Shown: one piece after another, positions 26,201-40,859 of the stretch
Numbering within the stretch: the stretch's first letter is position 1
How the letters are laid out: every line of letters begins with the position of its first letter
Origin: Meghimatium bilineatum
Lineage: Eukaryota > Mollusca > Gastropoda > Stylommatophora > Philomycidae
Assembly: GCA_034231615.1 (NCBI GenBank)
Contig: CM067309.1
Location: 34,569,280 to 34,633,279, forward strand
Direction of reading: 5' to 3'
DNA length: 64,000 nucleotides
The notes under the pieces: model-generated
Told to the model about the DNA's origin: nothing
Database searches by the model: none
What the model saw: the letters and a program-made list of their open reading frames with translations, nothing else
Position numbers and translations under genes: made by a program

Positions 26201-29200
26201 TTTGTATGAATGGATAAAATCCAACAAGACTATTGACTTAGTATAATAGCCTTCGTCTTCATCATCGTTCTTCTGTCTGAATCACATGCTGATATGAATT
26301 TCTTCAAGGAACTTGGATTAAAAGCTCAGAGATGGAGCCATAAAGCTTGTCCATCATAACTTTTTTCAGACATTCACAGTTTTCTTCTTGTGGTGTGGCA
26401 CAGTTGGCAACTCTGTAAAATATGCTCTGTATTTTCTGAAAATTGTCCACAGGGGCACATTCAGTGTTACCATATCCAAACCTTCCAAACATGTGTTTCA
26501 TCTGAAAATTTTAGTTTTTAGTGACAATTCATTGCTGTTATCCATTTTTATTATGTTGCATGCAATCAATGTGAAGATGCCTATACCTGTAACTTGTGTA
26601 GTCATTGTCTGTATATTTTTATCACATCACTGCAGACAATTCCTCTTGAGGAGTGACAGAGAGGATTTTATCATCAAATGCTATCTCCCATGAAGAGTTT
26701 GCAATAGATCTCCAGTATCCTCTGTCTCTTGCCTTGTTAATAGATTGTGCCCTGTCCATCTCATTATGTTTTCCAATTACCGTATCTCTTCCTACCTCTT
26801 GCTCACCTCCCTTTAGATCTGCCTCCATATAAGGTCTCATGTCATTTAATATGTACAAAATATTGTATTTTATACATTTTTGTTTCACTTAATAGTTCTT
26901 TTTTCATAAATTGTGTTGTCAGAGCCTTAGGCCTTATACTAGATATGTTTCCTAATCCCTGAGATGTGATTCCGTGTTGTAATGGTATGGTTAGAGGAGG
27001 TTCCTTGAGTCTTGTTACATAAAGTATTGCAACTTGCCACCGAAATGTGTAGGTCCATATATAACTATGAAACATCAAGATTGTGCTTAGAATGATTATG
27101 ATTATGAAGTAATCCATATAGCTATCAGTAGGCAGCTCTTGACAACCCATTAACCCCCCTCTCCCCCACTAAAAGCACAGTTGAGTAACCAAGGTAACAT
27201 CCAAACTCATACAAAACCTATTTATTAACATAAAGGTATCGCTGCGTCAAGGAGTTCATGAAAGCATTTTCTGTCACATAAAGGAGGTATTCCAGTACAT
27301 AGGTCCATAGAATCATCACCATCTGCCAGGAGTATAGCATACACATATACATACTAGCATGACAGCATTCCCCATCAACTTAAGAGTTGGCCACAAAAGT
27401 TGAATGTCCGCTGACTTACATCTTTTTGTTTTCAAAGAACCATGTGACAAAATAAAAAATTAGAAATCGAGACACAACAGGTAGTGACAATGATAATTTC
27501 TTCACTGGTGACAGGTTGTCAGTCCATCCCCCAACTTTCCTTGTCACCTCCTGACATGCCTGAAAAGAAGACAGTAACTCTATTCTTTACACCCAGAACT
27601 AGAAGTCCAGGCCATGGTTGCCACACGGAAAGCGCTTAGAATGAATGATGAGACTTGTACTTGAAGCTGTTGAGTAGATACTAAAGTATTGCTTGTAGTA
27701 GATGATGACAACCAGTTTCTTGGAAGAACAATCACCACAGACAGTGCAGTTATGATCACAAACAACATACAAGAACTGCTAAAAGGATTATTAGATCAAA
27801 CAAAAATAGGAGCACTGATTTCTAATTTATTCATTATGTTTGACACTGAATGCCCAGTAGTCAAATGGTGACGGAAAATGGGCACAGTGAACCCTATCTT
27901 GGCTGCAGTGTCTCAGAGCAGTGCATAGGTTGAAACTCACCGGTATCTTCCTGGTGGTGTGATAGTTATTCTCTGGCTCTGGTCCTGGGTGAGCCGAAAA
28001 TTCACAGACTTCCCAGAAATATAATGCCATTTTAATGGCATTGAGTCATAGGACATGAGCCCATAGACCGCTGGATCAGCAACCAACCGACATTGAATGT
28101 AGGCCTACTTTAATGAACATATGTTTACTGAAGTTTCTCGGTTCCATAAATTTGATTTAAACTTGTTACCTTTGACCTCCTCGCTAACCTGTGTTTCTGT
28201 TTGTTTATAATAATAATAATAATACAATTATCACTAAATAAATTAATTCATTTGCATCCAGCATAAATGGAATACCAGCTTGTGCCAACAAGAAACTTCT
28301 GACTGACATTCTAAGAACTGAATGGAACTTTACCGGTTATGTTGTCAGTGATGAATCAGCTTTAGAGAACATCATAAAGGATCATCATTACTTGAACAAC
28401 ACCGTGGATGCAGCAGCAGCTGCTGTCATTGCTGGCACTAACTTAAATCTTCCATATCCACCGCAAACACAAGTTTTCATGTCAATAGGTTTGTTTAAAT
28501 ATTAGGCCCTATTATTAGTTTTCAAAAGACATTTGATTAATAAGATGATTAGAGTAATTGGTATCGTTTAGTCATTTCTCACAATGTGTTTTTGTGATAT
28601 CATTTGGCACATAGATTTCTGTGATCTCATTCTATCATTTCTCATTAGATGTGTGATATTATTCTGTCATTTCTCATCAGATGTGTGATATTATTCTGTT
28701 ATATCTCATCAGATGTGTGATATTATTTTGTCATATCTCATCAGATGTGTGATATTATTCTGTTATATCTCATCAGATGTGTGATATTATTCTGTCATTT
28801 CTCATCAGATGTGTGATATTATTTTGTCATATCTCATCAGATGTGTGATATTATTCTGTTATATCTCATCAGATGTGTGATATTATTCTGTCATTTCTCA
28901 TCAGTTGTGTGATATTATTTTGTCATATCTCATCAGATGTGTGATATTATTCTGTTATATCTCATCAGATGTGTGATATTATTCTGTCATTTCTCATCAG
29001 ATGTGTGATATTATTTTGTCATATCTCATCAGATGTGTGATATTATTCTGTCATATCTCATCAGATGTGTGATATTATTCTGTCATTTCTCATCAGATGT
29101 GTGATATTATTTTGTCATATCTCATCAGATGTGTGATATTATTCTGTCATATCTCATCAGATGTGTGATATTATTCTGTCATTTCTCATCAGATGTGTGA

Positions 29201-32200
29201 TATTATTCTATTTCTCATCAGATGTGTGATATTATTCTGTCATTTCTCATCAGATGTGTGATATTATTTTGTCATTTCTCATCAGATGTGTGATATTATT
29301 TTGTCATTTCTCATCAGATGTGTGATATTATTTTGTCATTTCTCATCAGATGTGTGATATTATTCTGTCATTTCTCATCAGATGTGTGATATTATGCTGT
29401 GATTTCTCATCAGATGTGTGATATTATTCTGTCATTTCTCATCAGATGTGTGATATTATTCTGTCATTTGTCATCAGATGTGTGATATTCTGTCATATCT
29501 CATCAGATTTGTGATATTATTCTGTCATATCTCATCAGATGTGTGATATTATTCTGTCATTTCTCATCAGATGTGTGATATTATTCTGTCATTTCTCATC
29601 AGATGTGTGATATTATGCTGTGATTTCTCATCAATTGTGTGATATTATTCTGTCATATCTCATCAGATGTGTGATATTATTCTGTCATTTCTCATCAGAT
29701 GTGTGATATTATTGTCATTTGTCATCAGATGTATGATATTATTCTGTCATTTCTCATCAGATGTGTGATATTATTCTGTCATTTGTCATCAGATGTGTGA
29801 TATTATTCTGTCATTTCTCATCAGATGTGTGATATTATGCTGTGATTTCTCATCAGATGTGTGATATTATTCTGTCATTTCTCATCAGATGTGTGATATT
29901 ATTCTGTCATTTGTCATCAGATGTGTGATATTATTCTGTCATTTCTCATCAGATTTGTGATATTATTGTCATTTCTCATCAGATGTGTGATATTATTGTC
30001 ATTTCTCATCAGATGTGTGATATTATTCTGTCATTTCTCATCAGTTGTGTGATATTATTATGTCATTTCTCAGAGATGTTTGTGTAATATTTTTTATTCA
30101 TATTATTTTATAACTGAAATAATCTATAGAGATCATAAGACAAATATGTACGTAAGAATTAAAATAAAGATGTATTACAGATATTAAATGGTTCCCACTA
30201 GAACCAATGCTTTCGATAGTAAAACAACGAAAACCTGAATGATTTGGACATGTATGCCGAAAGATCAGGAATAGACCTAAAGACAAAGGTGAAAGTGATA
30301 GCTGTTAGTTCAAGGATTGCACTTCTAAAAAGACAAACAATGGTACAAGTGGACCTGTGATTCCTTATACATAATATAGAAGATTATTTTTGGCTCTTGT
30401 AATATCTATAATCGCCATAGATTTTTTTTAGAGCACAACAATACTACTGTTATCTGGAATGATGGAATAGTTCCTACTGCTACAACTATAACTGAAATAG
30501 ATTGCAAAAGATGGCAAAGCTAATAATTTACAAATGAAATTCATGAATATTACTGACTAAAATTGTGCTTCCTTTTCCCATGGAGTGCTTTGGTGACAGA
30601 CAAATCTTGCTTATAAAGCAATGATCTTCTCAGCGATGAAACCTGATTAATCCCATATTCCCATTCCCATATTGTTGGTTGGGAAAAAATCATTTATCTG
30701 CAGCATGTTTCTAGATTGTAAGAAAGTCACAGAAAAGTCTTCAGTGAAGTAGAAGACTGTTTAGTTTGTGATGTTACACCCTTCTTCTTATGGTTCATGC
30801 CGTTTAATGTTGTACCCTTTTTCTTATGATCCATGTCATGTGATGTTGTACCCATCTTCTTATGATCCATGTCATGTGATGTTGTACCCATCTTCTTATG
30901 ATCCATGCCAAGTGATGTTGTACCCATCTTCTTATGATCCATGCCAAGTGATGTTGTACCCATCTTCTTATGATCCATGCCAAGTGATGTTGTACCCATC
31001 TTCTTATGATCCATGCCAAGTGATGTTGTACCCATCTTCTTATGATCCATGCCAAGTGATGTTGTACCCATCTTCTTATGATCCATGCCGTGTGGTGTTG
31101 TAGTGTTTTTCCACAGCCTTCTATTTTGTGTGCTGTCAATCATTTCCCATACTGATGTTATCACATGCCACAATTCTAGGTTGTCAAGCATCTTCTCTCT
31201 TGGTCTTTCCCTTCCCCACTAGCTCTTCTCATGATGTGTCCACAAAATGTGGACTGTCTCTTTCTGATGTGACTAAGCAGCTCTTTTATTAAAATTAATT
31301 ACACTTTTTATCTGTCCATGGTGTTCTCAACATCCTTCTATCAAACCATATCTCTGATGTACCCAACAACGTCAAAACTTTACATGGACTTAACAAAAGT
31401 TCTAGTAAATCTCTACATAAAAGAAGTGAGTAGTAAAACATTAATTTGCAGCTTTAGTAAAACTTTCACATCTGGCACAGGTAATGAAAGTATCAGACTT
31501 GTAGGATATCGATCATGTCAGTCAAAATCGATTACTGTACTCATTCCCTAAAAGTCAGATTTCTGTACTCATTCCCTAAAAGTCATATTACTGTACTCAT
31601 TCCCTAAAAGTCAGATTTCTGTACTCATTCCCTAAAAGTCATATTACTGTACTCATTCCCTAAAAGTCATATTACTGTACTCATTCCATAAAAGTCAGAT
31701 TACTGTACTCATTCCCTAAAAGTCATATTACTGTACTCATTCCCTAAAAGTCCTGATTTTGATCTATCAATGAAAATTGGTAGGTGCTTATGAATTTACC
31801 TCTCTTTTGGAGAGGTGCAACTCTTTCAACTGGTGGATAGCAAAGTCCAATTTGGTTAAATCAGAATACCCTACTATAATAAAATATTAGAGATAACAAA
31901 GACCACAAAAGTATAATACTAATACATTATCAGTGAGAATTCAGGAATAAATATTGAAGTCAATTCCTACCATAAGTAAGTAAAGTATGGTCAAGGGTCA
32001 AAGCTTTATTAGAAATATATAATCAACATAGAGACCATGTATGACAATCAATAATGGGTCTCATTTCAAGGGCAGCCATTCTCTTTTCCAATGATTTATT
32101 AAGTGTCCATGTTTCTTAGTCATAAATGGTTCCTAGAAATATGTATATAATTACATACAATATTTGATTCAAGTGTTTATCTGGAAAAAAAAATATTTTA

Positions 32201-35200
32201 AAAAATTTAATTTTCCTAGGAAAATTATTATTATTTTCATTTTGTTGTAGTCCTACCAAAGAAGTATATAATTGTACAGTATCAGTCATGTGAAAGATGT
32301 AACACTTCAGATATTTACAATTTGTATCTTCACAGTCGATGCTGTTAAACAAGGAAAGCTTTCAGAAGACTTGGTCAGAGAGAGGGTCAAGCCTTTATTT
32401 TATACAAGAATGAGGCTTGGAGAGTTTGACCCTCCAAACAATAATCCATATGCCAGTTTGAACAAGAGTGTGGTAGAAACACCAGAACATCAGGCTCTGG
32501 CACTTGAAGCTGCAATCAAATCATTTGTTTTGTTGAAGAATCATAACAACATTCTACCACTGAATCCACAATCATACAAAAATGTTGTGGTAAGTGAATG
32601 ACTGAATGCACAATCATACAAAAATGTTGTGGTAAGTGAATGAGTTTTGATGAATGATTGTGCATTGTTTCTTCCTATAAATTCATTTAAAATTAACTAA
32701 GCTAGGAAAACAAGTTACTGAGATAGATAACACCAAATTATAAAACCTGTGCGATGAGATATCATCATCATTAGGTGCCATGCCGGCTGTGTAGGTGGTC
32801 ATGGCTCTCCACAGCTCTCTGTCCACAGTATTATGTATCAAGGTCGTTGTTGTTTCCTTGCCTTGCCAGGTTGTCAAACTTTCTAATATTTTCTCATGTT
32901 GTTGCCCTCTGTCTCTGTTGCCCTTCAATTTTGCCTATTGTGACTACCGGTATGTTCTCTAAACCTGCCTGTCTCATGAAGTGACCAAAAAAAGAAGATT
33001 GCCTTTTTCTTATATTGTTGATTAAGGTCCGTTTCGCATTTGACTCTTTCAACACCTCTACATTAGTTTTTCTGGCAGTCCATAATGATGAAGAGATTGG
33101 CATCTATGATAGGTTATTTTGTATCATTTGGCATTTTATTTTTATTTATATAACCTATGATCACAGTTGATACCAAGACATTGACAGACATGATAGACTG
33201 GTATCTTGGTATATTAAATGATCACAGTTGATACCAAGACATTGACAGGCATGATAGACTGTGGTATCTTAGAATAACCTATGATCACAGTTGATAGATT
33301 TTGGTATCTCAGAATAACCTATGATCACAGTTGATAGATTTTGGTATCTCAGAATAACCTATGATCACAGTTGATAGACTTTGGTATCTCAGAATAACCT
33401 ACGATCACAGTTGATAGACTTTGGTATCTCAGAATAACCTATGATCACAGTTGATAGATTTTGGTGTCTTAGAATAACCTATGATCACAGTTGATAGACT
33501 TTGGTATCTCAGAATAACCTATGATCACAGTTGATAGACTTTGGTATCTCAGAATAACCTATGATTACAGTTGATAGACTTTGGTATCTCAGAATAACCT
33601 ATGATCACAGTTGATAGATTTTGGTATCTTAGAATAACCTACGATCACAGTTGATAGACTTTGGTATCTCAGAATAACCTATGATCACAGTTGATAGATT
33701 TTGGTGTCTTAGAATAACCTATGATCACAGTTGATAGATTTTGGTGTCTTAGAATAACCTATGATCACAGTTGATAGACTTTGGTATCTCAGAATAACCT
33801 ATGATCACAGTTGATAGACTTTGGTATCTCAGAATAACCTATGATCACAGTTGATAGACTTTGGTATTTCAGAATAACCTATGATCACAGTTCATACCAA
33901 GGCAATGACATGCTCTTCTGACATGAAGTGATTAATGGAATTGATGGATCTGTGATTAGACATGTTTGCAGTGCTTGGGTCTTTGCAGCTTAGTGCGCAG
34001 GTAAAACAATCAGGGAGGGGAGTGGCTGTGACCATGAGTAGCATGACCATGGAGATTATGGCGGTGACCAGGGCATTTGAGTGGGTAGGCACATAGAAGG
34101 TAGCACATGTCTGCATCTTGAGTGATTATGAGTATGATTAGGAAGGTACAAGTGGGTCTCATTCACGAACACTGGGTTGAGGCCTTGAGAAAGGCGAGGT
34201 TGAAAGTAGTTACATTTATTTTCATGCTGGGAATGTGAGTGTTCAAGGCAATGAAAGAGCAGATCATCTGGTGTCAAGCACAATTGTGGCACAGGGCGAT
34301 GGGACAATGGATCGAGCTGACGTTCTGAACTCCATAACACGGAGAGTGAGACTAGTGTGGATGATGGTTCCTCTTCAATGGCAGGATTAAAGATCAGGGT
34401 TTGTAATGCTGTGTTGCTAGAAGTTAACATTTTGGAGGGCACAGAAAAATGATGGTCAACCAGCAGAGGACCGGTACTGTCAGCAGAAGTGTAATGGCAG
34501 ATACACTCAGGGAGAGATTTGAGCAACTATGGACGTGTCCAATTTACAGCGATAATGATCCGATGACTAACTAACTCTGACATGCATGGCTCGATATAGG
34601 CAAAGCTTAGAAACAGGATAATGAAGTTTTGCTAATAACTGGAAACACACATAAGGCCAACATTTTACCAAAAGGACTTTATCAAGACTACATACACACA
34701 CATAAAAAACAGGAAGTAAGAATGGAAAAAGCAGAAACAATAGGTCTGACAGGAATAAAGGCTTGTGGATTTTAGGTAAAATCCTAAATTTGACAAACCT
34801 TTTAATGGTTCACCTATCTTACTATCTGAGTAGTGCTCTCTCCATAGCATTTCCCAATGATGCTGACGTGAACAACAGAATATTTAAAGCAACTGTTACC
34901 TTGGTAGGGTGCATGACATTGTTTGGAAATCATAAGCATTATTCTTGGTACAGAATGTAAAGTCTATCGCAACATTGTGCTCCCTACCTTGCTATATCAG
35001 AGGTAGATCTGGACAGTGTACAGTAGACATGCCAGAGTATTAAATCACTTCCACACATTGTGTCAGCAGGCTTCTCAGAATGAAGTGGCAAAATAAAGTA
35101 CTTATTACTAAAGTCCCCACTAGAGCCAATATCCCAAGTACTCATACAATTCTGAAGAAAGTCCAGCTCAGATGGCCCAAACATGTTGTGCGAGTACCTG

Positions 35201-38200
35201 ACAAACTTATCCCAAAACAGTTTGTGTACAGTGATCTTATGGTCAAATATCTATCTATCTATCTCTATAAACCCATAACTCGTCAGGGTTGTAGGAGTAC
35301 CACATTGAATGCTTCAGCACACAGAGTCCTCCAACGATTTTTATCTTCTACGATGCAAATGTGTGAGGAAAAATCTTGTCCTGTCATTCTTTGATGTTGT
35401 CTGTACATGTCTTTATTTGCACTCCTCTGCTTCTTCTCCCCCCCCCCCCCTGACGGTTCCCTGTAGTATTGTTTTTGACAAGGAATAATGTCTGGATACA
35501 TGTTGCTCAAATAACTAACCAGTGGACAGAGGGTACACTTCAAGGACTCTCAAAGTGTCTCTAAAGAACTTCAACATTGATGGAATCTGTAAAAAATGTG
35601 CCCACTGTGGCGCAACAACATCAGAAAAGGTACTTACATTGCTAAGAAGCATCCAATTTCAGAGGCACAGAGAAAACATTCTGCCCCAAAAGATATTAAA
35701 AAAACTTATGACTAAAACTTAAAGTAAAAAAAATTGATAGCATATATAATATTCAGGACCTAGCCATCAACCCAGCATATTTTGGCTGTAGTGCTTTTCC
35801 CACCTCTGACTATACATACCCCAAATGTAACAGGAGTGTCTATGGCAGAATTTGACCATTTAGTCATCTCCACACACACATACACACACACCAGAGAGAT
35901 TTAAACACCACAAGTCTGAAACTGTTATCATCACTTGCGGTGAGCAGCTTTTAGTATTATTATTGTTAATTGTAACCTTCAGTACGTATCCTATATTTTA
36001 TTTATAAAAATAAATATGAAATACCTCCTGAAACTAGATTGTGGGGCCGATGTCAGACAATTCTGCTCAGTTATTTGGTGACTATAGCCCACATGTCGAC
36101 AGAAGTTATGTCAAGACTCCACTACAAGGTCTGAAGGAGATATTCCCAAATATCAAAACAGTGAATGGATGTGTAGATGCAACTCCCTGTAAAAACTACC
36201 AGCCCTCAACCATCAAGAATACTGTGACTGGAGCTGATCTTGTTTTTGTTGCTTTAGGAACAGGTAATATGTTTTTACGTTTCATCTAGGAAAGTTACAG
36301 TGTTGTGTTATGTTCGGTCTGTGGCCTAGTGGCCATCTGTTTTAGTTAGCTTTCTTTCTGTAAGTAAATATTATAAATTATGATGATGTTCCTCCTTTGC
36401 AAGCAAAGATGAGCATGGCATTGGAAAAAAGATAATTATGATTATTTGTTTGTGAGTCATCAGATGGATCAAATCCAGATTCTGAAAAACCTGTTAAAAT
36501 GTGAGCAGGAATGTAGTAGGTCTTGTAATGAGGGAAAACAGTCTGATTTAACGTTCAATTTTGTCTCTTTCAAATTGCCTGCAGTGTTCTGCTCTGTTCA
36601 AATCCTTTAACCTTCACCACGCCTATATCAACTCCGGCCGCATAAAAACAAAATGGCGACTAGCGCCGTTGGCGACATACCCCATCCAATGAGATATCGT
36701 TATAATAGACGCCCCACAGCCTGATTGGTTACTCGGGAACATGCGCTATTGAAGCCGGTTCATTCCTACGTCAGACATGATCATTGTAACAATGGCTAGC
36801 CAGAAGATACAAATTTTATAGCAATTAATCTGACCACATCTGTATGATGCCATGATGTGACCGGTTTTATAGACCTTTCTTTCATCGTATTTTGAATAAA
36901 ATAACATTGAATCGTGGCTTGAATCATGAATTATTGAGTTATTTAGTTTCACAGCAGTGAATATACAGAATGGCTCGTTGGTTTGGAGACATGTAGACAT
37001 TTGATATCGAATATGTTGAAGTGGCACCAAAAATGACTAGACCTAAGCTCAAAGAAGGATTTTACTGCAAATCTACTTGTTTTATACAGTTCCTCAGGCT
37101 ATATTTTGATAATTTTGCAGTGAAAGAACATAAATACAACAGATTTGCGTGATTTAGTTTACAGTGTTGCCGAGGAATTCAATAAATAAAGTAAGTTATT
37201 TTTGTATTTATTTTTTTCCTCTTTATTTGTTATAAAATATATGTTTTTTTGTGAAAAACGTCTTTACCACTTTCTCATATGTCTGGTATCACACACACAC
37301 GTACATAAATTACACCAATATATGCAGAATTCAATTCTTTATTTATATGTGCAAATATTATTTAAATATCTCTAACAACCAAAAAATTATCACATTTTCA
37401 AAACAGTCACCACCAATAACGCAAATTTTCAAAAAAGAATCCGGTGGCAGGAAGACGTTTCGTATTTTTAAATCTGGCTTGCTGAAGGTTAATACCTGCG
37501 TGGTCTTCCAATGCCAGGCCAGATGGTCAAGTCGTGTGTTTTTTTCATGATCTTGGGTAAATCATGTAGTGATATTATATATAAGTAACTATGTATAACT
37601 TTACTACTAATAAACAAACATAATAGGGTTCATTATGTGGAGACATGGCCTGATTTCAACTTTTTAATAATATGTGTAGTTTCATTCAGGTTTTGTGACC
37701 TCGCTGAACTATGATAAAAAGTCAATAGATCTGGATCGATCTGCGCGTTGCGCATGAGATGGCCAGGGTCATCGGAGGGGAGGGGGCCTCTAAGTCTGTA
37801 GTGGAAAGATAGCTAAATTCACCAGTAGTTTTAGCTACTGTGAAATGTGTCTTTATTAATATTTCATTAAATAATCTACGTATTTGTTTCATTAAAATGT
37901 GACCACATCTTCCGGTAAAGTACCCATAAAAGAAATAGTGATAATGAATGAGGATTTGAATGATTGAGGTTTTGATCTAAGATGTTTAATAGATCAGATG
38001 TTTAATAAGAAAACAGTAATATGAAAAATGAAAAAAAAGGTGTAAAATATATGTAGCCTCTGAAATGACCAGGTAAATAATGAATGGATAGTGGATTGTC
38101 AAATCTTCTCTAACGTTCTGGTAATTATATAGGGCTTTCTTTCATGTGACTTCTGTTACCCAATCACTAGAAAAACTCTGTGAGGAACAAACGGGCATTC

Positions 38201-40827
38201 TTCTTCTGCATTTATTCTCAAACTCTTGCAGATAAACAGGGTGCGTCATATTATGGTTTACAGTTTGGCTGCAATATCCCTACCTTTCAGCCCAACACAT
38301 TTGATTTGTTGATGGGTTTGATGATGATCATTTAACCAAAAGAACTTCATCAACAACTAATTGTTTTACAAAAATTAGAATTATTTTTTTTTATATAATT
38401 AAGCCCCTCGGATTAATTTTATTTTCAGGACCAGTAATAGAATCAGAGGGCCGTGACAGACCAGATTTGAATTTTCCAGGAAATCAGTCACAATTGCTGA
38501 CAGATGTCTTGACTTTTAGTAAGTTATTTCAGGATAGACACCAAATTGTTCATGTTACCTTTGTATTTGTTACTTCACCATATTAAATTGTTTTTACCAT
38601 ATTTAAAACCACCATACTCAATGATTTACTTTTGTCTTCTATCAAATCAGTGTCATGGATGGGGAAGAGATACATGTCAGTGGACATTGAATGTTTTGTC
38701 CTTTTTTGGCAGACTCCTAGGTCTATCTATATATCTATCTATACGCTGTGGCCCTTGTTTGCCTTGCAGCATCAGGGGTGGAAGAGTTCTCTGGAGATGG
38801 CCTTCTTGTGCACTGTTTGTAAGCTTGTTCCTGTGTGACTTAGTAAGGATCTCCCTCTGTATTTCGTGTAGTCTCTCTTACTACCTTTACAGTAAGACTC
38901 CTTAAAGACTCCTAGGTGATGGGGAATACTAGATGTGCCATCACTGCCAATGGGTACACACATCTGACAGATGGATGATGAGATATTGACCCAGATGTGT
39001 ATGCTGTGCTCCTGGCAGGACATGGTAATCCTTGAATACTGGTAAACTGGAATGCCTTTCTTCAGGGACAAAACATGTGTCCATAAATCTTCCTTACACA
39101 GCCATACCTTTGAGACATCCTTATATGAGCCTTGGTGTCACCTCAGTTACACAACTGAGAAGAACTTGTGCTTTTGTCAGGAAGGCTATGGACTGTCAAG
39201 AGCTACCTGTTCACAGACCTTCTCAGACTCTTCTACTCCCATAGGGACATAACCCTAAAAATGTAAACAAATCTTAGTTACATGTTATATAAACTATTAA
39301 AAGAAAGTCTTTGATATTTTGTTACAGGTAGCACAAACAACATCATCCTGTTGCTGTTTAATGCTGGACCACTTAATCTGACTCACTATGATGAGCTTCC
39401 TCGTATTCCTGCCATCTTGGAGTTATTCTTCCCAGCTCAAGCTACAGGTGATGCCTTGGTTGCAGTACTGACCAACAAAGGAGGAAAAAGTAGTCCTGCA
39501 GGTAGACTTCCTGTTACCTGGCCCAAGTATGCATCACAGGTGAGTAATCAATATGAAAAATAATTAATGTATGAAGTACCAGACATATAGCAATATAGAA
39601 TTTAACCAGCTTGGTCATGGTGGCCTCTGTTAAATTTTTGTTATGTTAAAATTAGTATTAAATTCAAGTTGCCTAGCTTCAATCAAGTTAAAGCTTTAAA
39701 ATATAGGATAGAATTCAATATAAATGGATGACATAGATACTTCCAACCTTCACTGTTTTACATTAATCTAATGCCCTAGACATACAGGCATTTGTTGTTT
39801 CATAAGTAAACAGACTTGCATCCAAAACATCTGTAATCTTGAGGCCTTGGAGATGATTATGGGAGCCATACTTTTTCTTCATTTGCTCGTATAACCACAT
39901 AGATATTTGTTGTACAGTTTTTCTATCCATGGCCTACAGAAGAGACAAAGCAGACAGCTAAAAGTAAACTGCTTTTCTGAGATCTTTTTGTGACATATTG
40001 ACACAACATGCCTTCACACCTCCCTATTCCTTGTCACTGCAAAAGCCTACTTAAACATAAGCTGTACTGTTTACTTTGACTTCTCTAAATGGTCAAATGG
40101 CTAGTCTTGGGTCTTTTCTATATATGGTAGTTGAAGTCTGCCCTGCTCATTTCTAAGTTGAACATTTACCACCTCATCTCTTACTAACAATAAGTATCAA
40201 AGAGAGTTTTGAAGAATGTGCACAAAAAAAATGCCCTCAGACCAGATGACCTGAGTTTCAAATTCATTCATAACCTGTGGTTTGAAAAAATAAATTACTC
40301 CCGTGGTCCATTCAGTCATCAGAAAATGCATACCAAGGCTCCTGCTCTGACAAGTTTGAAGAATCACAATTGTTGCCGTGTACATGCCTAATGTAACACT
40401 CTATCCAAACCACCGGCTTGGCAGCTGAACACTTATGGCAAAACCATGTTCCATGATACTCAATTACCTTGACCTGTGTAATCAGTAGCCTCCTGTTTGC
40501 CTTGATACTTGGAGAATCTATGTAAAGCAAGACCACCAACTTAACTCATTCCATTGACAGAATGAAAAGTATACTTAAAACTATCTGTAAAGATATGTCT
40601 CTGACATATCTGATATTAGAAAGATGGAAGAATCCAAAATGACATACTATGTGAACAGATAATCAATAGCAATAGAAACTTCAATGATTGTCTCTCTCTC
40701 GTGTCTGTCAACAAGCTTCTCTCTTCCTTGTCTGTCAACAAGCTTCTCTCTTCCTTGTCTTTCAACAAGCTTATCTCTCTCACTTGTGTGTCACTTAGCT
40801 TATCTGTCGCCTTTCTCTGTAAACAAG

Positions 40828-40859
<32 letters not shown>

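Noticed and set aside
30727-31191. Minus-strand 154-codon frame with MGTTSLGMDHKK repeats, and overlapping frames on both strands
   Set aside because: The 36-bp period keeps several frames open at once; the sequence derives from a LINE 3' end.
36746-37030. 94-codon minus-strand frame inside the intron 9 element as a transposase
   Set aside because: No DDE-type residues, no similarity to piggyBac proteins that I can recognise, and far too short.
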